From Theocolax elegans (lineage: Eukaryota; Arthropoda; Insecta; Hymenoptera; Cerocephalidae): 64,000 bases of DNA. Location of the stretch: NCBI GenBank assembly GCA_026168455.1, contig CM047431.1:53992039-54056038 (forward strand), in the 5' to 3' direction. Of this stretch, positions 14,395-27,300 are shown in pieces. The notes beneath the pieces are model-generated. The model made no database searches, was not told where the DNA came from, and saw only the letters and a program-made list of their open reading frames with translations. Made by a program: the position numbers and the translations under genes. Each line of letters starts with the position of its first letter. Positions within the stretch are counted from its first letter, which is position 1.

Positions 14395-17300
14395 GTATTT
14401 TTAACGATTCACCAAAAAAAATGTCAATTTCTTTTGGACGAGATAAAACGATCAAATTCCAGGTTTTGAGATTTCCCTGTATGTGTAGCCAATTTATGTA
14501 ATAATTTTTTTACGTGATTGTAGTAACATCTATATTTATAAAATATTCCTTAACTCTGCTATTGTTTAAGGTCAACGTGCTAAGGGGATAAACCGGGTCA
14601 ACTATTTGTGCACCAAAACATTAATATTTTTAACAAATATTTATAAAATTTTATACAAAAATTTATAATAGTATATAAAAAAAGTACTTTCTTAAAAATC
14701 TGATCCATTTAAGGAAATCAAACGAATCAGATAACGTTTAGGATTGCTCGCAAAATTGGAGTATCAAGTTTAGGAATTAATTGTGATGTCTAGGAACAAG
14801 ATTCAAAGGTCTCGAGCCTCTCAAATTAAAATTTATATTAAAGTTATTTTTAGAAAAATTTTGTCTACGTTTACAGCGTTTTTAATAAAATTGTGAGAGC
14901 AAATAAGAAAAGAGTTAACTCAGGGTTGTCCTCTTAAGGAAACGAGAGCCTTATTTGTATAATATCAATATTCTTACTTATTAAATATATATTATTTAAC
15001 TCACTAATTTAACTTATTATTTAACTTACTATTTAACTTATTAAACTTATTAAATATATCTTTCATTACGATTATACATTTTAATTATCAATATTACAAT
15101 ATGTTTATGTAAAAATATATTTCATATCTATCTTTTATAACGAAATAATGATAGAATGGCGTTTTAACTATCAAAATAAAATAGTAAACAGCTAATAATC
15201 CGTGAAAATTTCTAGTAAGGAAGGGAATGTCAAATTCGTTATGTTGCTATCCAAATAATTTACCGAGTGAGAAATATTACTTTTGTAAAAATTTAACAGC
15301 AAAATTGAAGGAAAACCACGAGAACAATTTCCTAAGTTGTAATCTATAATCGTGAAAATTTTCAAAGCGATAAATGCAGTATGTTTACGAGATTTATTTA
15401 CGGATGGATCGAGTAATTTTTCCTTCACGATTATACTCTATTAAGATATCCAATTTTCACGTATACGACTAAAAACTATTGATCAACTGTTTACGCGAAA
15501 GTACTGTATTTTTATTTTGATCGAGAGATACTCAAGCCAAACGCTTATTGTCCCAGGAAGAGAGGATTTTTTTAGAGTATTTGTAACTTTATTTTATTTA
15601 ATACCTATACAAAGTCCTGTGTAATCGTTGTAAATATTGATTGGCATAGAGTCGAGTAAATTTCACTAAAAAATTCATTTTTATACTAGTCTAGTCGTTC
15701 GCACGCTAAATCCCAATGAATATAATAGTAATTAAAATAACGCGTGTCGTGATCAACGTATCGCATCCTCGTGTAGCGTTCATCAATTTCACACGAGACT
15801 TTCATTGATCCGTTCCAGACACTTTGACGACGTAGCGCGTAAAATAATACACCCCCGATCGATCGACACCCGAGAAATAAATTGATTTAAAAGGAAAAAA
15901 AAAGCACGGTTGAATACATATATATATATATATATACACTGTATTTTTATCTCGAGTCACATTTTTCTCGTATTATTTTTCCTTCGCTGCGTGGGACGGA
16001 GGAGGAAAAAAAAAGAGATCCCTATAAGATTTTAATAAAGTGGTGTATGCGTGCATAAGTCGATTAATGCTCACTGCGCGACGTGGTTTCCTTTCCCACC
16101 CTACGTATACATACACACCATTAATATATTCGAGTCCTACCCTCCGCATACAATTTTGATCCAGCTATCAAAAATTTTTGATACCCAAACATTCAAGATT
16201 TATCGAGCCGTATTCCTTTGCGAAATCGATGAGTCACGTATTTACAGTTGGGACTTTACGATTTCTGTAGGATTTTTTTCTTATCTATACGACATGCGTC
16301 GTCTCGGTTAATATTAAAATATATTTTCTATTTTACATTTTATTTTAAATTACACCTTTATTTTTTATTAACAAAAAAAAACAGAAATGTGCATTACACT
16401 ATTCGTTTTGAATATTCTCGGCGACGTACAACTCGTCTCTTAATAAAACAAATCGCAACGAATATTTTACACCGTGGAACGTTTGAATAAACTAATGCTA
16501 TTCCTCGTCTTGTCTTTTCTTCGTTTTTTTTTCCTTTTTTCGAAAAATTCCAACATCTTAGTAATATCGTTGAATCAATCCACGTCTTCGTGCAATGTTC
16601 TTTTTTTTCCCTTTTCCTCGAGGAATAATGTATTAATATATTTTTCAGAGTTTCATTCGCGTACGTCGGATATAGGGAAAAAGCGAAAGTTGGGTAAGAA
16701 CGTGGTCGTACATCAAATTAATTGAATCCATATTAGCTTTGTTACACCAAACTCTGATCGATAATTTCCATTACGACACCGATAAAGAATAAGAAATTCT
16801 ACCTAATCGAAGAGGGTGGGAATTCATTTCACTTATCTTTACATCTTTATTTTATATAATATATCACCGCGTTATTTAAATTTTTCACTAATAATTGGTT
16901 ACAAACAATTTTCGGGATACAACTGTTCATTTTCCGCTTTAATCCTTACATTACAAGAACTTGTCGTTTAATTTTCATTAGAAACCGTTCTACCTTATTA
17001 ACGAACATTCTCAGTTGCAACGAAAGAAAAAAAAAACCGGATTTTCAGTTTAATTTTATATAAACAAAAATTGGTAACAATTACGTTATCGTCACCTAAT
17101 ATTTCTAGGTATACGTGTCACTTAGAAATCGCGAACGCGAAATATTATTAAAAATCAAATTCCGTACAATCACGACGATCATCATTATACCAATAAAAAA
17201 TTTCAAATCCCTTCTATTCGATACAAACGTAAAGTGCGATTTCGAACGGAAAGAAAAAAAGAAATTCTATTTTCGAAGGTATATATATATTGGTAAATCC

Positions 17301-17985
17301 GAAATCTATATACCAATTAAGTGATAAAGTAAAATAGAAACTACAAAGTAAATACAACTTGCGAGATATATCCGCGGTACGTGAATCCATCAAAGGTTGT
17401 ACGTGGTGAAACAAAAAAACTATTTGTCTTGAAGCTACGCGCCCGTATATACACACGTCAGCGCGTTATACATATAATTACAATAATAAAAATACATACA
17501 GATACCGTAAAAATATCGTCGATTTCCTATATACGTACAGTGTTGTAAATACGAGCTAATTTTCGCATACATATATATATATATATATAAATATAATTTA
17601 AAATAAAGATATAGATAAAAAAAAAGAAAACGAAAAAGAAGAAGAAGATAGCACCTTAAGGTACAACGGTATATGGCATATCGTATCGATCTTCCGCACG
17701 TGCCGAAGGGCGTACCATGTGCGCGCGTGTTAGTGCACGTATATACATATATATTTTCCACATGCGGGTGGAAACGATAAAGAAGACCAAGGGAGGAGGA
17801 GGAGGAGGAGGTGGTGGAACAAAAAAAAACGAATAGGATGGTAAGGAAAATCATGAGTAGCTTCGAAAATGTCCGATTGTTTGCCGAGGCATTAAGGGAA
17901 TATAAACGTCGCGTATATACTCTCATTAGCTTGACTCGTTCCTTCTTCAATGTACATAAACGCGTATATACGTATATATCTTACC
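14395..17985. other. Non-coding DNA, no gene recognised
   Basis: AT-rich to about 15700, then somewhat richer in CpG with microsatellites (TA near 15917-15938, TA near 17567-17590, AAG/GAA near 17630-17650, GGA near 17790-17815). Open frames up to 171 codons on the minus strand (17435-17950) read low-complexity Ser, Tyr, Leu and Phe tracts from microsatellites and have no recognisable domain, so I do not call them genes. Confidence 0.4.
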
Positions 17986-19695
17986 TGTACTAGTAAGATT
18001 GATCGAAATCGATCGATACACATATTGCTTCTCGAAGAGAAAAACGAGGGAGAGTTGAAAATTTTCAAATTGCCTAACGTGTTTTACAGTATATATATGG
18101 GGTATTCCACGTGAAGTGGTCCGATCAAAATTTTAAAATGCCCCAAATTTTGGGTACACATTGCAAATGTTTTTCAGAATACAGAAAAAAATTTTTAGGT
18201 ACTGGAATTTATTAGTTCAAAAGTTATTCTAACCTCAAAAAGTGAACTTTTTCCAGTTTTTTTCAACACCAGCTGGGTTCATCGCTATTTAACTCAAAAT
18301 CTATCAACTTTTACTATAGAACATTATATGTAACATTCGTTGTTAATTATGTCTAGAATTTATCCATCTGGGTTAGAATTTCCAATCTCAAGGTTAATGA
18401 CAAATAAACTACATGTCAACATTCAACTTAAAAAAAAACTAACTTCGCCACAATTGATTTTTTTATCCAAAAGTCCAAAAGAAAGCTTGGAGCAATACCT
18501 TTCAAATGATCTGTAGCATTTTTATGGCCTTCAATTCTGCAAAAAGTTATGATAATTTAAAGAAAGACAAAAAATTCACAAAAATTAACATGGTATTTCC
18601 CATTTAAATTTTTTAAAAAATTTCGTCTTTCTTTAAATTATCATAACTTTTGACAGAATTGAAGGCCATAAAAATGCTACAGATCATTTGAAAGGTATTG
18701 CTCCAAGCTTTCTTTTGGACTTTTGGATAAAAAAATCAATTGTGGCGAAGTTAGTTTTTTTTTAAGTTGAATGTTGACATGTAGTTTATTTGTCATTAAC
18801 CTTGAGATTGGAAATTCTAACCCAGAAGGATAAATTCTAGACATAATTAGCAACGAATGTTACATATAATGTTCTATAGTAAAAGTTGATAGATTTTGAG
18901 TTAAATAGCGATGAACCCAGCTGGTGTTGAAAAAACTAGAAAAAATTCACTTTTTGAGGTTAGAATAACTTTTGAGCAAATAGATTCCAGTACCTAAAAA
19001 TCTTTTTCTGTATTCTGAATAACATTTCGAATGTGTACCCAAAATTTGGGGCATTTTAAAATTTTGATCGGACCACTTCACGTGGAATACCCCATATATA
19101 TATATAGATGAGTGTACATCACGTTCATTTCGTTTCGTTCGACCGGTTAATATTATGCATTACGCGTTACACGTGAAAATTGTTGATTAACGAAAATTCC
19201 TCTTTTTCTTTTTAATTTCGGAAGATGCAAGTATATACGAGGAATCGGTTAATTAAAAAACTACGTCGAAATTTAATTAAATAGATCCTCCGCAATGTAA
19301 AAAGAAAAGGATAAATTGAAAATTGAGGATGATAAAAGGTATAATAGTATATACGCGAAACCATTGTACGTGTGTGTGTGTGTATATTATACTTTTACCC
19401 TGCATAAATTAATTTGCAGGTGTGTATATAATCCGGATTTCGCGGAAAATGTTTCTCATTCCCTCGGTGTGTCGCGTGCAATATAACCGAGAAGAGTTTC
19501 ACGGTCAATGATTCGAACGCTCGCGGTCGACGTAAATAATATTTCCACCGGAGAGCGAGAGAAGACAGAGAGAGAGGAGAGAGAGAGAGAGGAGGGGCGA
19601 TTATAGCACGCGATACTGCTGTCCCACAGCTCTATTATAGAACAAGTTTTTCGCGTGCACTGCGACACACGTGGTCTTATGCTATCGCTCTACTC
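17986..19695. repeat. Tandem duplication, unit 1 (1710 bp), containing a palindromic MITE
   Basis: The unit starts 'tgtactagtaagatt' and the same text recurs at 19696. It contains a complete palindromic MITE (18099-19093), then flanking DNA with a TG run near 19371-19384 and a GA-rich run near 19556-19593. The copies differ by small indels and microsatellite lengths. Both units carry the MITE at the same place, so the MITE insertion preceded the duplication. Confidence 0.9.
18099..19093. mobile_element. Palindromic MITE, copy 1 (about 995 bp)
   Basis: The element reads 'ggggtattccacgtgaagtg' at its left end and the reverse complement at its right end. Nearly the whole length is two inverted arms of about 490 bp meeting near 18596. 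It is flanked on both sides by TATA-type runs, consistent with insertion into TA microsatellite. No transposase frame is present. Related copies lie at 19807-20796, 47246-48211 and, degraded, 36717-37249. The superfamily is not determined. Confidence 0.85.
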
Positions 19696-21254
19696 TGTAC
19701 TAGTAAGATTGATCGAAATCGATCGATACACATATTGCTTCTCGAAGAGAAAAACGAGGGAGAGTTGAAAATTTTCAAATTGCCTAACGTGTTTTACAGT
19801 ATATATGGGGTATTCCACGTGAAGTGGTCCGATCAAAATTTTAAAATGCCCCAAATTTTGGGTACACATTGCAAATGTTTTTCAGAATACAGAAAAAAAT
19901 TTTTAGGTACTGGAATTTATTAGTTCAAAAGTTATTCTAACCTCAAAAAGTGAACTTTTTCCAGTTTTTTCAACACCAGCTGGGTTCATCGCTATTTAAC
20001 TCAAAATCTATCAACTTTTACTATAGAACATTATATGTAACATTCGTTGTTAATTATGTCTAGAATTTATCCATCTGGGTTAGAATTTCCAATCTCAAGG
20101 TTAATGACAAATAAACTACATGTCAACATTCAACTTAAAAAAAAACTAACTTCGCCACAATTGATTTTTTTATCCAAAAGTCCAAAAGAAAGCTTGGAGC
20201 AATACCTTTCAAATGATCTGTAGCATTTTTATGGCCTTCAATTCTGCCAAAAGTTATGATAATTTAAAGAAAGACAAAAAATTCACAAAAATAACATGGT
20301 ATTTCCCATTTAAATTTTTTAAAAAATTTCGTCTTTCTTTAAATTATCATAACTTTTGACAGAATTGAAGGCCATAAAATGCTACAGATCATTTGAAAGG
20401 TATTGCTCCAAGCTTTCTTTTGGACTTTTGGATAAAAAAATCAATTGTGGCGAAGTTAGTTTTTTTTTAAGTTGAATGTTGACATGTAGTTTATTTGTCA
20501 TTAACCTTGAGATTGGAAATTCTAACCCAGAAGGATAAATTCTAGACATAATTAGCAACGAATGTTACATATAATGTTCTATAGTAAAAGTTGATAGATT
20601 TTGAGTTAAATAGCGATGAACCCAGCTGGTGTTGAATAAAACTGGAAAAAGTTCACTTTTTGAGGTTAGAATAACTTTTGAACTAATAAATTCCAGTACC
20701 TAAAATTTTTTTCTGTATTCTGAAAACATTGCAATGTGTACCCAAAATTTGGGGCATTTTAAAATTTTGATCGGACCACTTCACGTGGAATACCCCATAT
20801 ATATATATAGATGAGTGTACATCACGTTCATTTCGTTTCGTTCGACCGGTTAATATTATGCATTACGCGTTACACGTGAAAATTGTTGATTAACGAAAAT
20901 TCCTCTTTTTCTTTTTAATTTCGGAAGATGCAAGTATATACGAGGAATCGGTTAATTAAAAAACTACGTCGAAATTTAATTAAATAGATCCTCCGCAATG
21001 TAAAAAGAAAAGGATTAATTGAAAATTGAGGATGATAAAAGGTATAATAGTATATACGCGAAACCATTGTACGTGTGTGTGTATATTATACTTTTACCCT
21101 GCATAAATTAATTTGCAGGTGTGTATATAATCCGGATTTCGCGGAAAATGTTTTCTCATTCCCTCGGTGTGTCGCGTGCAATATAACGAGAATAGTTTCA
21201 CGGTCAATGATTCGAACGCTCGCGGTCGCGTAAATAATATTTCCACCGGAGAGC

Positions 21255-21286
<32 letters not shown>

Positions 21287-21300
21287 AGAGAGAGGAGAGA

Positions 21301-21336
<36 letters not shown>

Positions 21337-21431
21337 GGGCGATTATAGCACGCGATACTGCTGTCCCACAGCTCTATTATAAGACAAGTTTTTCGCGTGC
21401 ACTGCGACACGTGTCTTATGCTATCCTCTAT
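19696..21431. repeat. Tandem duplication, unit 2
   Basis: Second copy of the 1710-bp unit, ending near 21431 at 'ttatgctatcctcta' where similarity stops. The GA-rich microsatellite (about 21250-21335) is expanded compared with unit 1, which accounts for most of the length difference. Confidence 0.9.
19807..20796. mobile_element. Palindromic MITE, copy 2 (about 990 bp)
   Basis: Same ends and inverted-arm structure as the copy at 18099-19093, at the equivalent place in the second tandem unit. It differs by scattered single-base indels and substitutions. Confidence 0.85.
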
Positions 21432-21626
21432 CACTTTTTTTCTTTTCTTTTATTTTCTTTTTTTCTTTCGTTACTACTTTTGTATGTATATTTTTAATCG
21501 AATTTGAGGTTACGTCCGCGAGAATAATTGTTGTATATTCATTGATATTCGATCTCTGCGCATCGATGTATAAAAAGATCAAGTATTGTTGATCGAAATG
21601 GTCCTTTTTATTTTACGTATATGCAA

Positions 21627-21671
<45 letters not shown>

Positions 21672-22990
21672 GATGGACGGGAGAGAAGAGCAGCCTACCG
21701 CTATAAACGTTTCAAATAAGTGATAAGAACGCCAAGAAATTCGAGATAATAGATGATTAAAACTCTATTTTTAGGCGCGATCGTTACCCGCCAGGGGGAG
21801 TGCCTTTTCCAACCGATCGTACCGTCGACGAAACTTTTAAAATTGTCTTTAACCTCCATTTCCCGTAAATCCGTCTCTCTCTCTCTCTCTTTCTCTCTTA
21901 TTCAACGCAATACACAGGAGTTTCTAACCGTGCACAACCGTGACTCTATTCAATATGTATTTTCTTTTTTATATATATATACTCCACTTTTTTCATCGGA
22001 CTATTATTCTTTTTTTTTTATTATTATATCTTTTTATGCACACGGAAATAAGCGTTCCTTATATTTGTAAAAACCATTAACCTATATAGCAGTAGAAAAA
22101 TTGACTAAAAAAAGATCGAGAAATAAACATTCGTATTTGATCTTTCTAATTTGCAATAGTAGAAAATTTTATATCGTATTTATCAAGTTTACGACAAACG
22201 ATTAAATTTACCAATTTTGAAATATCGGAACGTTACAAATTCGTTCCACGCGTTCCATTTTTCTACTTTACAATACCTCGAAATTTCGTTCCGTTATTTT
22301 AATAAGTATAGAAAAAGAAAAAAAATGAAATTTTTGTTTCAAACTTTTGTAAAGTAGTAAAGCATCGAAATTTAAAATTTTTGAAAAGTATAGGAAATTC
22401 GTATATATTTTAGATTTAAATAATATCGGAACGAAATTTCATAGTTTTAACGCGGAATCTGATACTTTTAAAAAAAAAAAAGTAAAAATGTCCTTTTTTT
22501 CCTTTCTTCTAATAATCGGAATGGAATTTCATACTTTCAAAAAATAGAAACTTGAAGCAAGAGAATATATTTTTAAAAAGTAGAAAATTTCCTTACATTC
22601 ATAAATATCGGAATAATGTTTTCTTAATTTTAGAATGTGGAAAGATCGTCTTAAATTACACTTATATTTTTAAAAAACTAAATAGTATACTGGTTATTTC
22701 CAATCTCTCATATATATACGATTTTATTATATACGATTTTATTATACGATCACCTTATCATGCAAAAATACGAGAATTCAACGCCGAATTGTAGCCTTTA
22801 GACTCTTTGCTTCATATTTAGATAATAATTGTATTGAAATTACAGGTAAAGTTAAACTAGTGTTCATAAAATCTATAGATATTTTAAATGATTTAGTTTT
22901 TATCTTTATATTTCTAAAATAATATAATTTAAGATTACAAATAACATATACGATTTTCCAATATTTTTAAGACAATGTATTAGAACTGAT
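21432..22990. other. Non-coding DNA with a long TA microsatellite
   Basis: Contains T-rich DNA at 21433-21470, a TA run of about 20 repeats at 21627-21669, a CT run near 21871-21897, then AT-rich DNA with the repeated phrase 'tttcatacttt'. Open frames at 21753-22070 and 22552-22794 read low-complexity peptides and are not called genes. Confidence 0.45.
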
Positions 22991-22994
22991 TTAA

Positions 22995-23507
22995 GGGGAT
23001 GTCGGAGCTATAGCCTCCATCAAAAGCCGCTCGATCTCTCGGTTTCGAATGGCGCTGTAGTCAGGTGTCGATTTCTACGATAAACGTACTTAAAACATAA
23101 ATTATAAATTTTACAGCTACATAGAGCTGTTGAAAGATACTTTCCCCCCTAGCTATTACTAAACTTAAGGTAATTATAATATTACTTTTGGAAGCAAATG
23201 TTTATTTTTTAAAGAAATGTGAAATACGTCTCATATTCAATGAATCTATATTTGCCGTAATGCTACACGCAACGTATTTCACATTTCTTTAAAAAAATAA
23301 ACATTTACTGCCAAGAGTAATATTACAATTACCTTAATTTTAGTTATAGCTAGGGGGGAAAGTATCTTTCAACAGTTCTATGTAGCTGTAAAATTTATAA
23401 TTTATGTTTTAAGTACGTTTATCGTAGAAATCGACACCTGACTACAGCGCCATTCGAAACCGAGAGATCGAGCGGCTTTTGATGGAGGCTATAGCTCCGA
23501 CATCCCC
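22995..23507. mobile_element. Palindromic MITE with TTAA target-site duplications
   Basis: The element begins 'ggggatgtcggagctatagc' and ends with its reverse complement; the inverted arms are about 250 bp each and cover almost the whole 513 bp. It is flanked by TTAA at 22991-22994 and 23508-23511, the target-site duplication typical of piggyBac-type transposons. It has no coding capacity. The element at 50670-51052 shares the 'gggatgtcgga' terminus. Confidence 0.85.
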
Positions 23508-23511
23508 TTAA

Positions 23512-24062
23512 ACTATTGTTGGGGAATTAGTAGTAATTTTTAATATAATTAAATTTTATATAATTGTAAACTTTCATTTTTGTAAAGATTTTAACATTCA
23601 TTGCCAAAACAGTATATAAAATGCTATAACTAGTCCCTTTTTAACGAAACAAAATAATAAATTTATTAAGTGTGTAAATTCTGTATTAGAAATCCTGCAG
23701 AATACAGTAGTACTTGACAAATTACTATACGCAAATGATCGATGTACATTTCAAAAATTAGCGTATTAAAAAAAATAAAACAAAATGCAAATGAGTACTG
23801 CACCAAACAATATACTAGTTATATTAGTTAAGTTGCAGAACTCTTATTAAATGTAGTTATAGTATTAAGTTAGTTTAGCTAGGTTATAGTGTTAAGTTCT
23901 CCGGCTCCTATGTACAGGTGTAGTGTGCACCTCTATAGGATACATTTACTGTAAAATATTGTAAAATCTGATATTTTGTAAAATAGTGATATTTTTAGTA
24001 TTTACAATGGAATATAATAGTAAATAAAAAAAATATTGTTTTTTCTTTTAATTTGATTTGTA
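23512..24062. other. AT-rich non-coding DNA
   Basis: No gene, repeat boundary or RNA gene recognised. Confidence 0.4.
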
Positions 24063-24313
24063 CACGGAGAGATGAATTTTAGTAAATTTTACTAAATTTT
24101 CATCCAAAATGCAAAGAATTACTAAACTTTCAGTAAAAATTAGTAGACTCACAACAAAAACTAGTAGACGTTCATTAAATATTGATAGAAAGTTCAGTAA
24201 TATTCAATAAAAATTACAGTAATTTTTTAGGTTTCGGCTGTTACCACGTTAGTGAAAGTTTAATAAAATTTACAAAAATTTTTGTAAAATTTACTGAAAC
24301 TTTGCTCTCCGTG
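24063..24313. mobile_element. Small MITE with CACGGAGAG terminal repeats
   Basis: The left end CACGGAGAG (24063-24071) and the right end CTCTCCGTG (24305-24313) are perfect inverted termini. Between them, AT-rich text rich in 'agtaaa' and 'tttact' forms imperfect inverted arms. At 251 bp with no frame it is a non-autonomous element. An isolated similar end occurs at 59846-59854. Confidence 0.65.
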
Positions 24314-27300
24314 ATATTTATTATTTTAATAAATAAATTGATTATCTAAGTTTCATCGAATTATAATTAAATAATTTTTAAAATTATTAAGTATTTTTAC
24401 CGTTAGTTTTTATTACATGTTAGTTTAATTATTGTATTGGTTATTTCAATAATAATATTTGAAATATTAAATAAAAAGAATACATCGGCGAATACCAATG
24501 AGTAAATATATCAACAGATACATTTAAATAACATCTGGTCTGTCGTAACATCAAATTACACGTACATATCCACTGGTACTGAAATTCCTTGATAAATCAA
24601 TTTTCTTCCGGTAACATGATTATACATCCGACAGTTTTAAATGTACTCCTATAAAACCATAAAAAAACATACTCTTTAATGCGTTACAAATGAAAATAAG
24701 CGATAAACCAAAAAATGTTTGTACAAATAGTTGCCGGAACACGCGTTACATAACAATGATGTTTAAGTAAACTAAAAATAAAACACTTATTCCCAAATAT
24801 ATAAAAACACACAACACCTAAGAAGTTACTAATTAAAAAGCACGAAATTACGAAAAATGAAAAAAATATTACAAAAAATTTACTGACTTAAGACTCACTG
24901 ACCGCAATCGTCAATTTTCTAACTTACGTACAAATTGTAATTGAAATGCGTGTCAATCGACAAAAGAATTTTTTATTAATTTAAGTAAACTGTTTTTTTG
25001 TATACAAGGGTTCAATATCTCTATGTTCTTTCAGAGAAAAATTTCATCTTTATAGAGATAATAAATCTTAGTGAATTGGAGACGAGTCTAATTATTTCAT
25101 TCAAATTATAGAGTCATGTTATTACTTGAAACATATAACTTCAATTTACCTTTGAGGAGTAAAAATTACTGAAATTGAGTCAAGTTTTTATTCGAGAATA
25201 TATAAGTACAGTGACTCAGTGTTGACAGTAGCTTATTCCTCTCTAACAAATTTTAAGAGTTCAGTGATGACTGTTCAACCAATGATAAAATATATCTTCT
25301 TATTTTTTTAAGTAAATATTTTATAATTTTTCTAGTAAACATCCTATTTTACTATTTTTCATTCCGTAAATTTTCATATTTTTGAGATTGCAATTTATAT
25401 TAGTGTTTTAATTAATCGTTCGAAAAAAAGCTAATTACAATTGGATTAAATAGAAAAATCAACATTTCGATTGGAAGTAGAAAATTGAGTGTTGCCGGAG
25501 AAGAAAGAAAAAAGGAATGATAGGCTGTATATACGTAAAGAATCAACAAGAGTCTTAGAGGATTTTGAATCGAAAGTCCAGATTACTCGAGTTCTTTCAA
25601 TTGAGTGAGATCTTGAACTCTCGATCTGAAGGTCTATCTCTCATTGTTGCTCAAAACCTTTGTTTAACACTCTTTTTTGTCTGTATATTCTCTTCCTTTT
25701 TGTTCGGTTCACGCGTTTCATCTCGATTTCTGTGAACGACCGCGTCAAAATACCACGACCTTTATCTTTTTTTTTTCCTTTTTTTTTAAGCATTATACGT
25801 GTACCGTTCTTTCGCGCTGTTGATTGTTTTTATAAACGCGGGATCGCGCCTTCTTTTTGCAAGCGATTGTCCTGACAGAAATCCACTTTTATAAATAAGA
25901 ATATTACATTTTTTGTTTCGTCGATTATAACAACACTTTAATTATTCACGTTTCCACACAGTGTTTGGTTTTCATCAATTACCGCGGCCAAAGACAATAG
26001 GTAAAAATACACACACACATGTTCGCAGTGCGGTGACCTTGACCGAATTGTCACTCGTAGCCTGGATTATGTCACACACCATCCGTTTGACTCGGTTCAC
26101 CCCTGACTCCTATTTTCCTTTTCCCTTTTTTTTTTGTTTCCTCCAACTATACGATCCGATCGTTACGAAGGCATTTTTTTTGCAAGCTTATCCTGGACTT
26201 AGGCGGCTTAGGCTCAGAAGGATTCAGATGACTCGCGGAAATTTTCTTTTTTTAATTTCGTCGTATACGCAAGAGTATATTCGTAACTTTGTACTTTAAA
26301 CGACAGCGTAGGATTCTTCGGTCTCCCGGTGTGTATAAGTGTGTTACAAAAATAAATCGCGTGAAACACGTGCAAGTATTCGTACATCGCCGACTGCTGC
26401 ACGCGGTAATCAGCGTAAAATCGATTTTCGAGAGGAAACGTATAGAGCGGAGGGGGGGGGGTAACGTTATAATCGGCTTTTATCGCGTAATGATTCGATG
26501 ATTCGCCGTTTCGGCCTCGATTCTAAACCGAATTAAAATCACCATCATCCACGGAAATTAATTGCTCGCAACGGGAATTGACGTATCGACACTTGGATTC
26601 TCCCTCGAAAAATATTCGTATATATGTATATATATATATGAACCGCCGTGAACGAAATGAATTAATTAATTTGTTAATTAAATAAACCGCGTCGATCGCA
26701 ATCCATTGTATCGATCGAGCAACCTGCATGCATAAGCTTTCCTTTTTCCTCCCCTCTCTCTCTCTTTTTACAAAGGTAAAAACGATCCAATAGATCTTAA
26801 GCTCGTATTGTTACTAAATTCGTTACCGACGCTCGGTAATGTCGGTAAAATTCGAGACGCAACCTCCAATAACGGTAAATCAGGAGGGCTCGTTTAACTC
26901 GGGGTACAGCGTGCTCGTGAATTTCATTATTCGATTTCGCGAAGCGCGAAATAAATTTCCTCGTACAGCGCAGGTTTGGCGAATCGTGGGCTGCACGTAT
27001 ATCCTTTGATCGGGAATAGCAATTGAATCCTGGACGCTAACGCGATATACCGACCTCAAATTCGATTAATTTGAATCTTTCGTAATTACTAAGAATCATA
27101 TAACGAGTAACTAATAATTAATCGTATAAATATCCGATGAAAGTATACTATTACTTTCCGCGAGTGGGAAAAAAAGCGTTAGCAAAAAAGATAAAAAAAG
27201 GTAAGGAAAGTGAAAAAGAATAATGAGGGTGAATAATACAAAACAGTTGAAGTTTTAGTCGTCGAGTTTGACGTTCGCTTAAACTCCGTGCACATAATAT

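Noticed and set aside
17435..17950. 171-codon minus-strand open frame
   Set aside because: It reads GGA, TA and GAA microsatellites as Ser-, Tyr- and Phe-rich text and has no domain or splice context.
26034..26042. TGACCTTGA, a nuclear-receptor monomer site (FTZ-F1/ERR type)
   Set aside because: A single 9-base match in a 64-kb window is expected by chance and no promoter is nearby.
25961..26501. Overlapping frames of 70-112 codons
   Set aside because: Low complexity, no family resemblance, overlapping frames on both strands.
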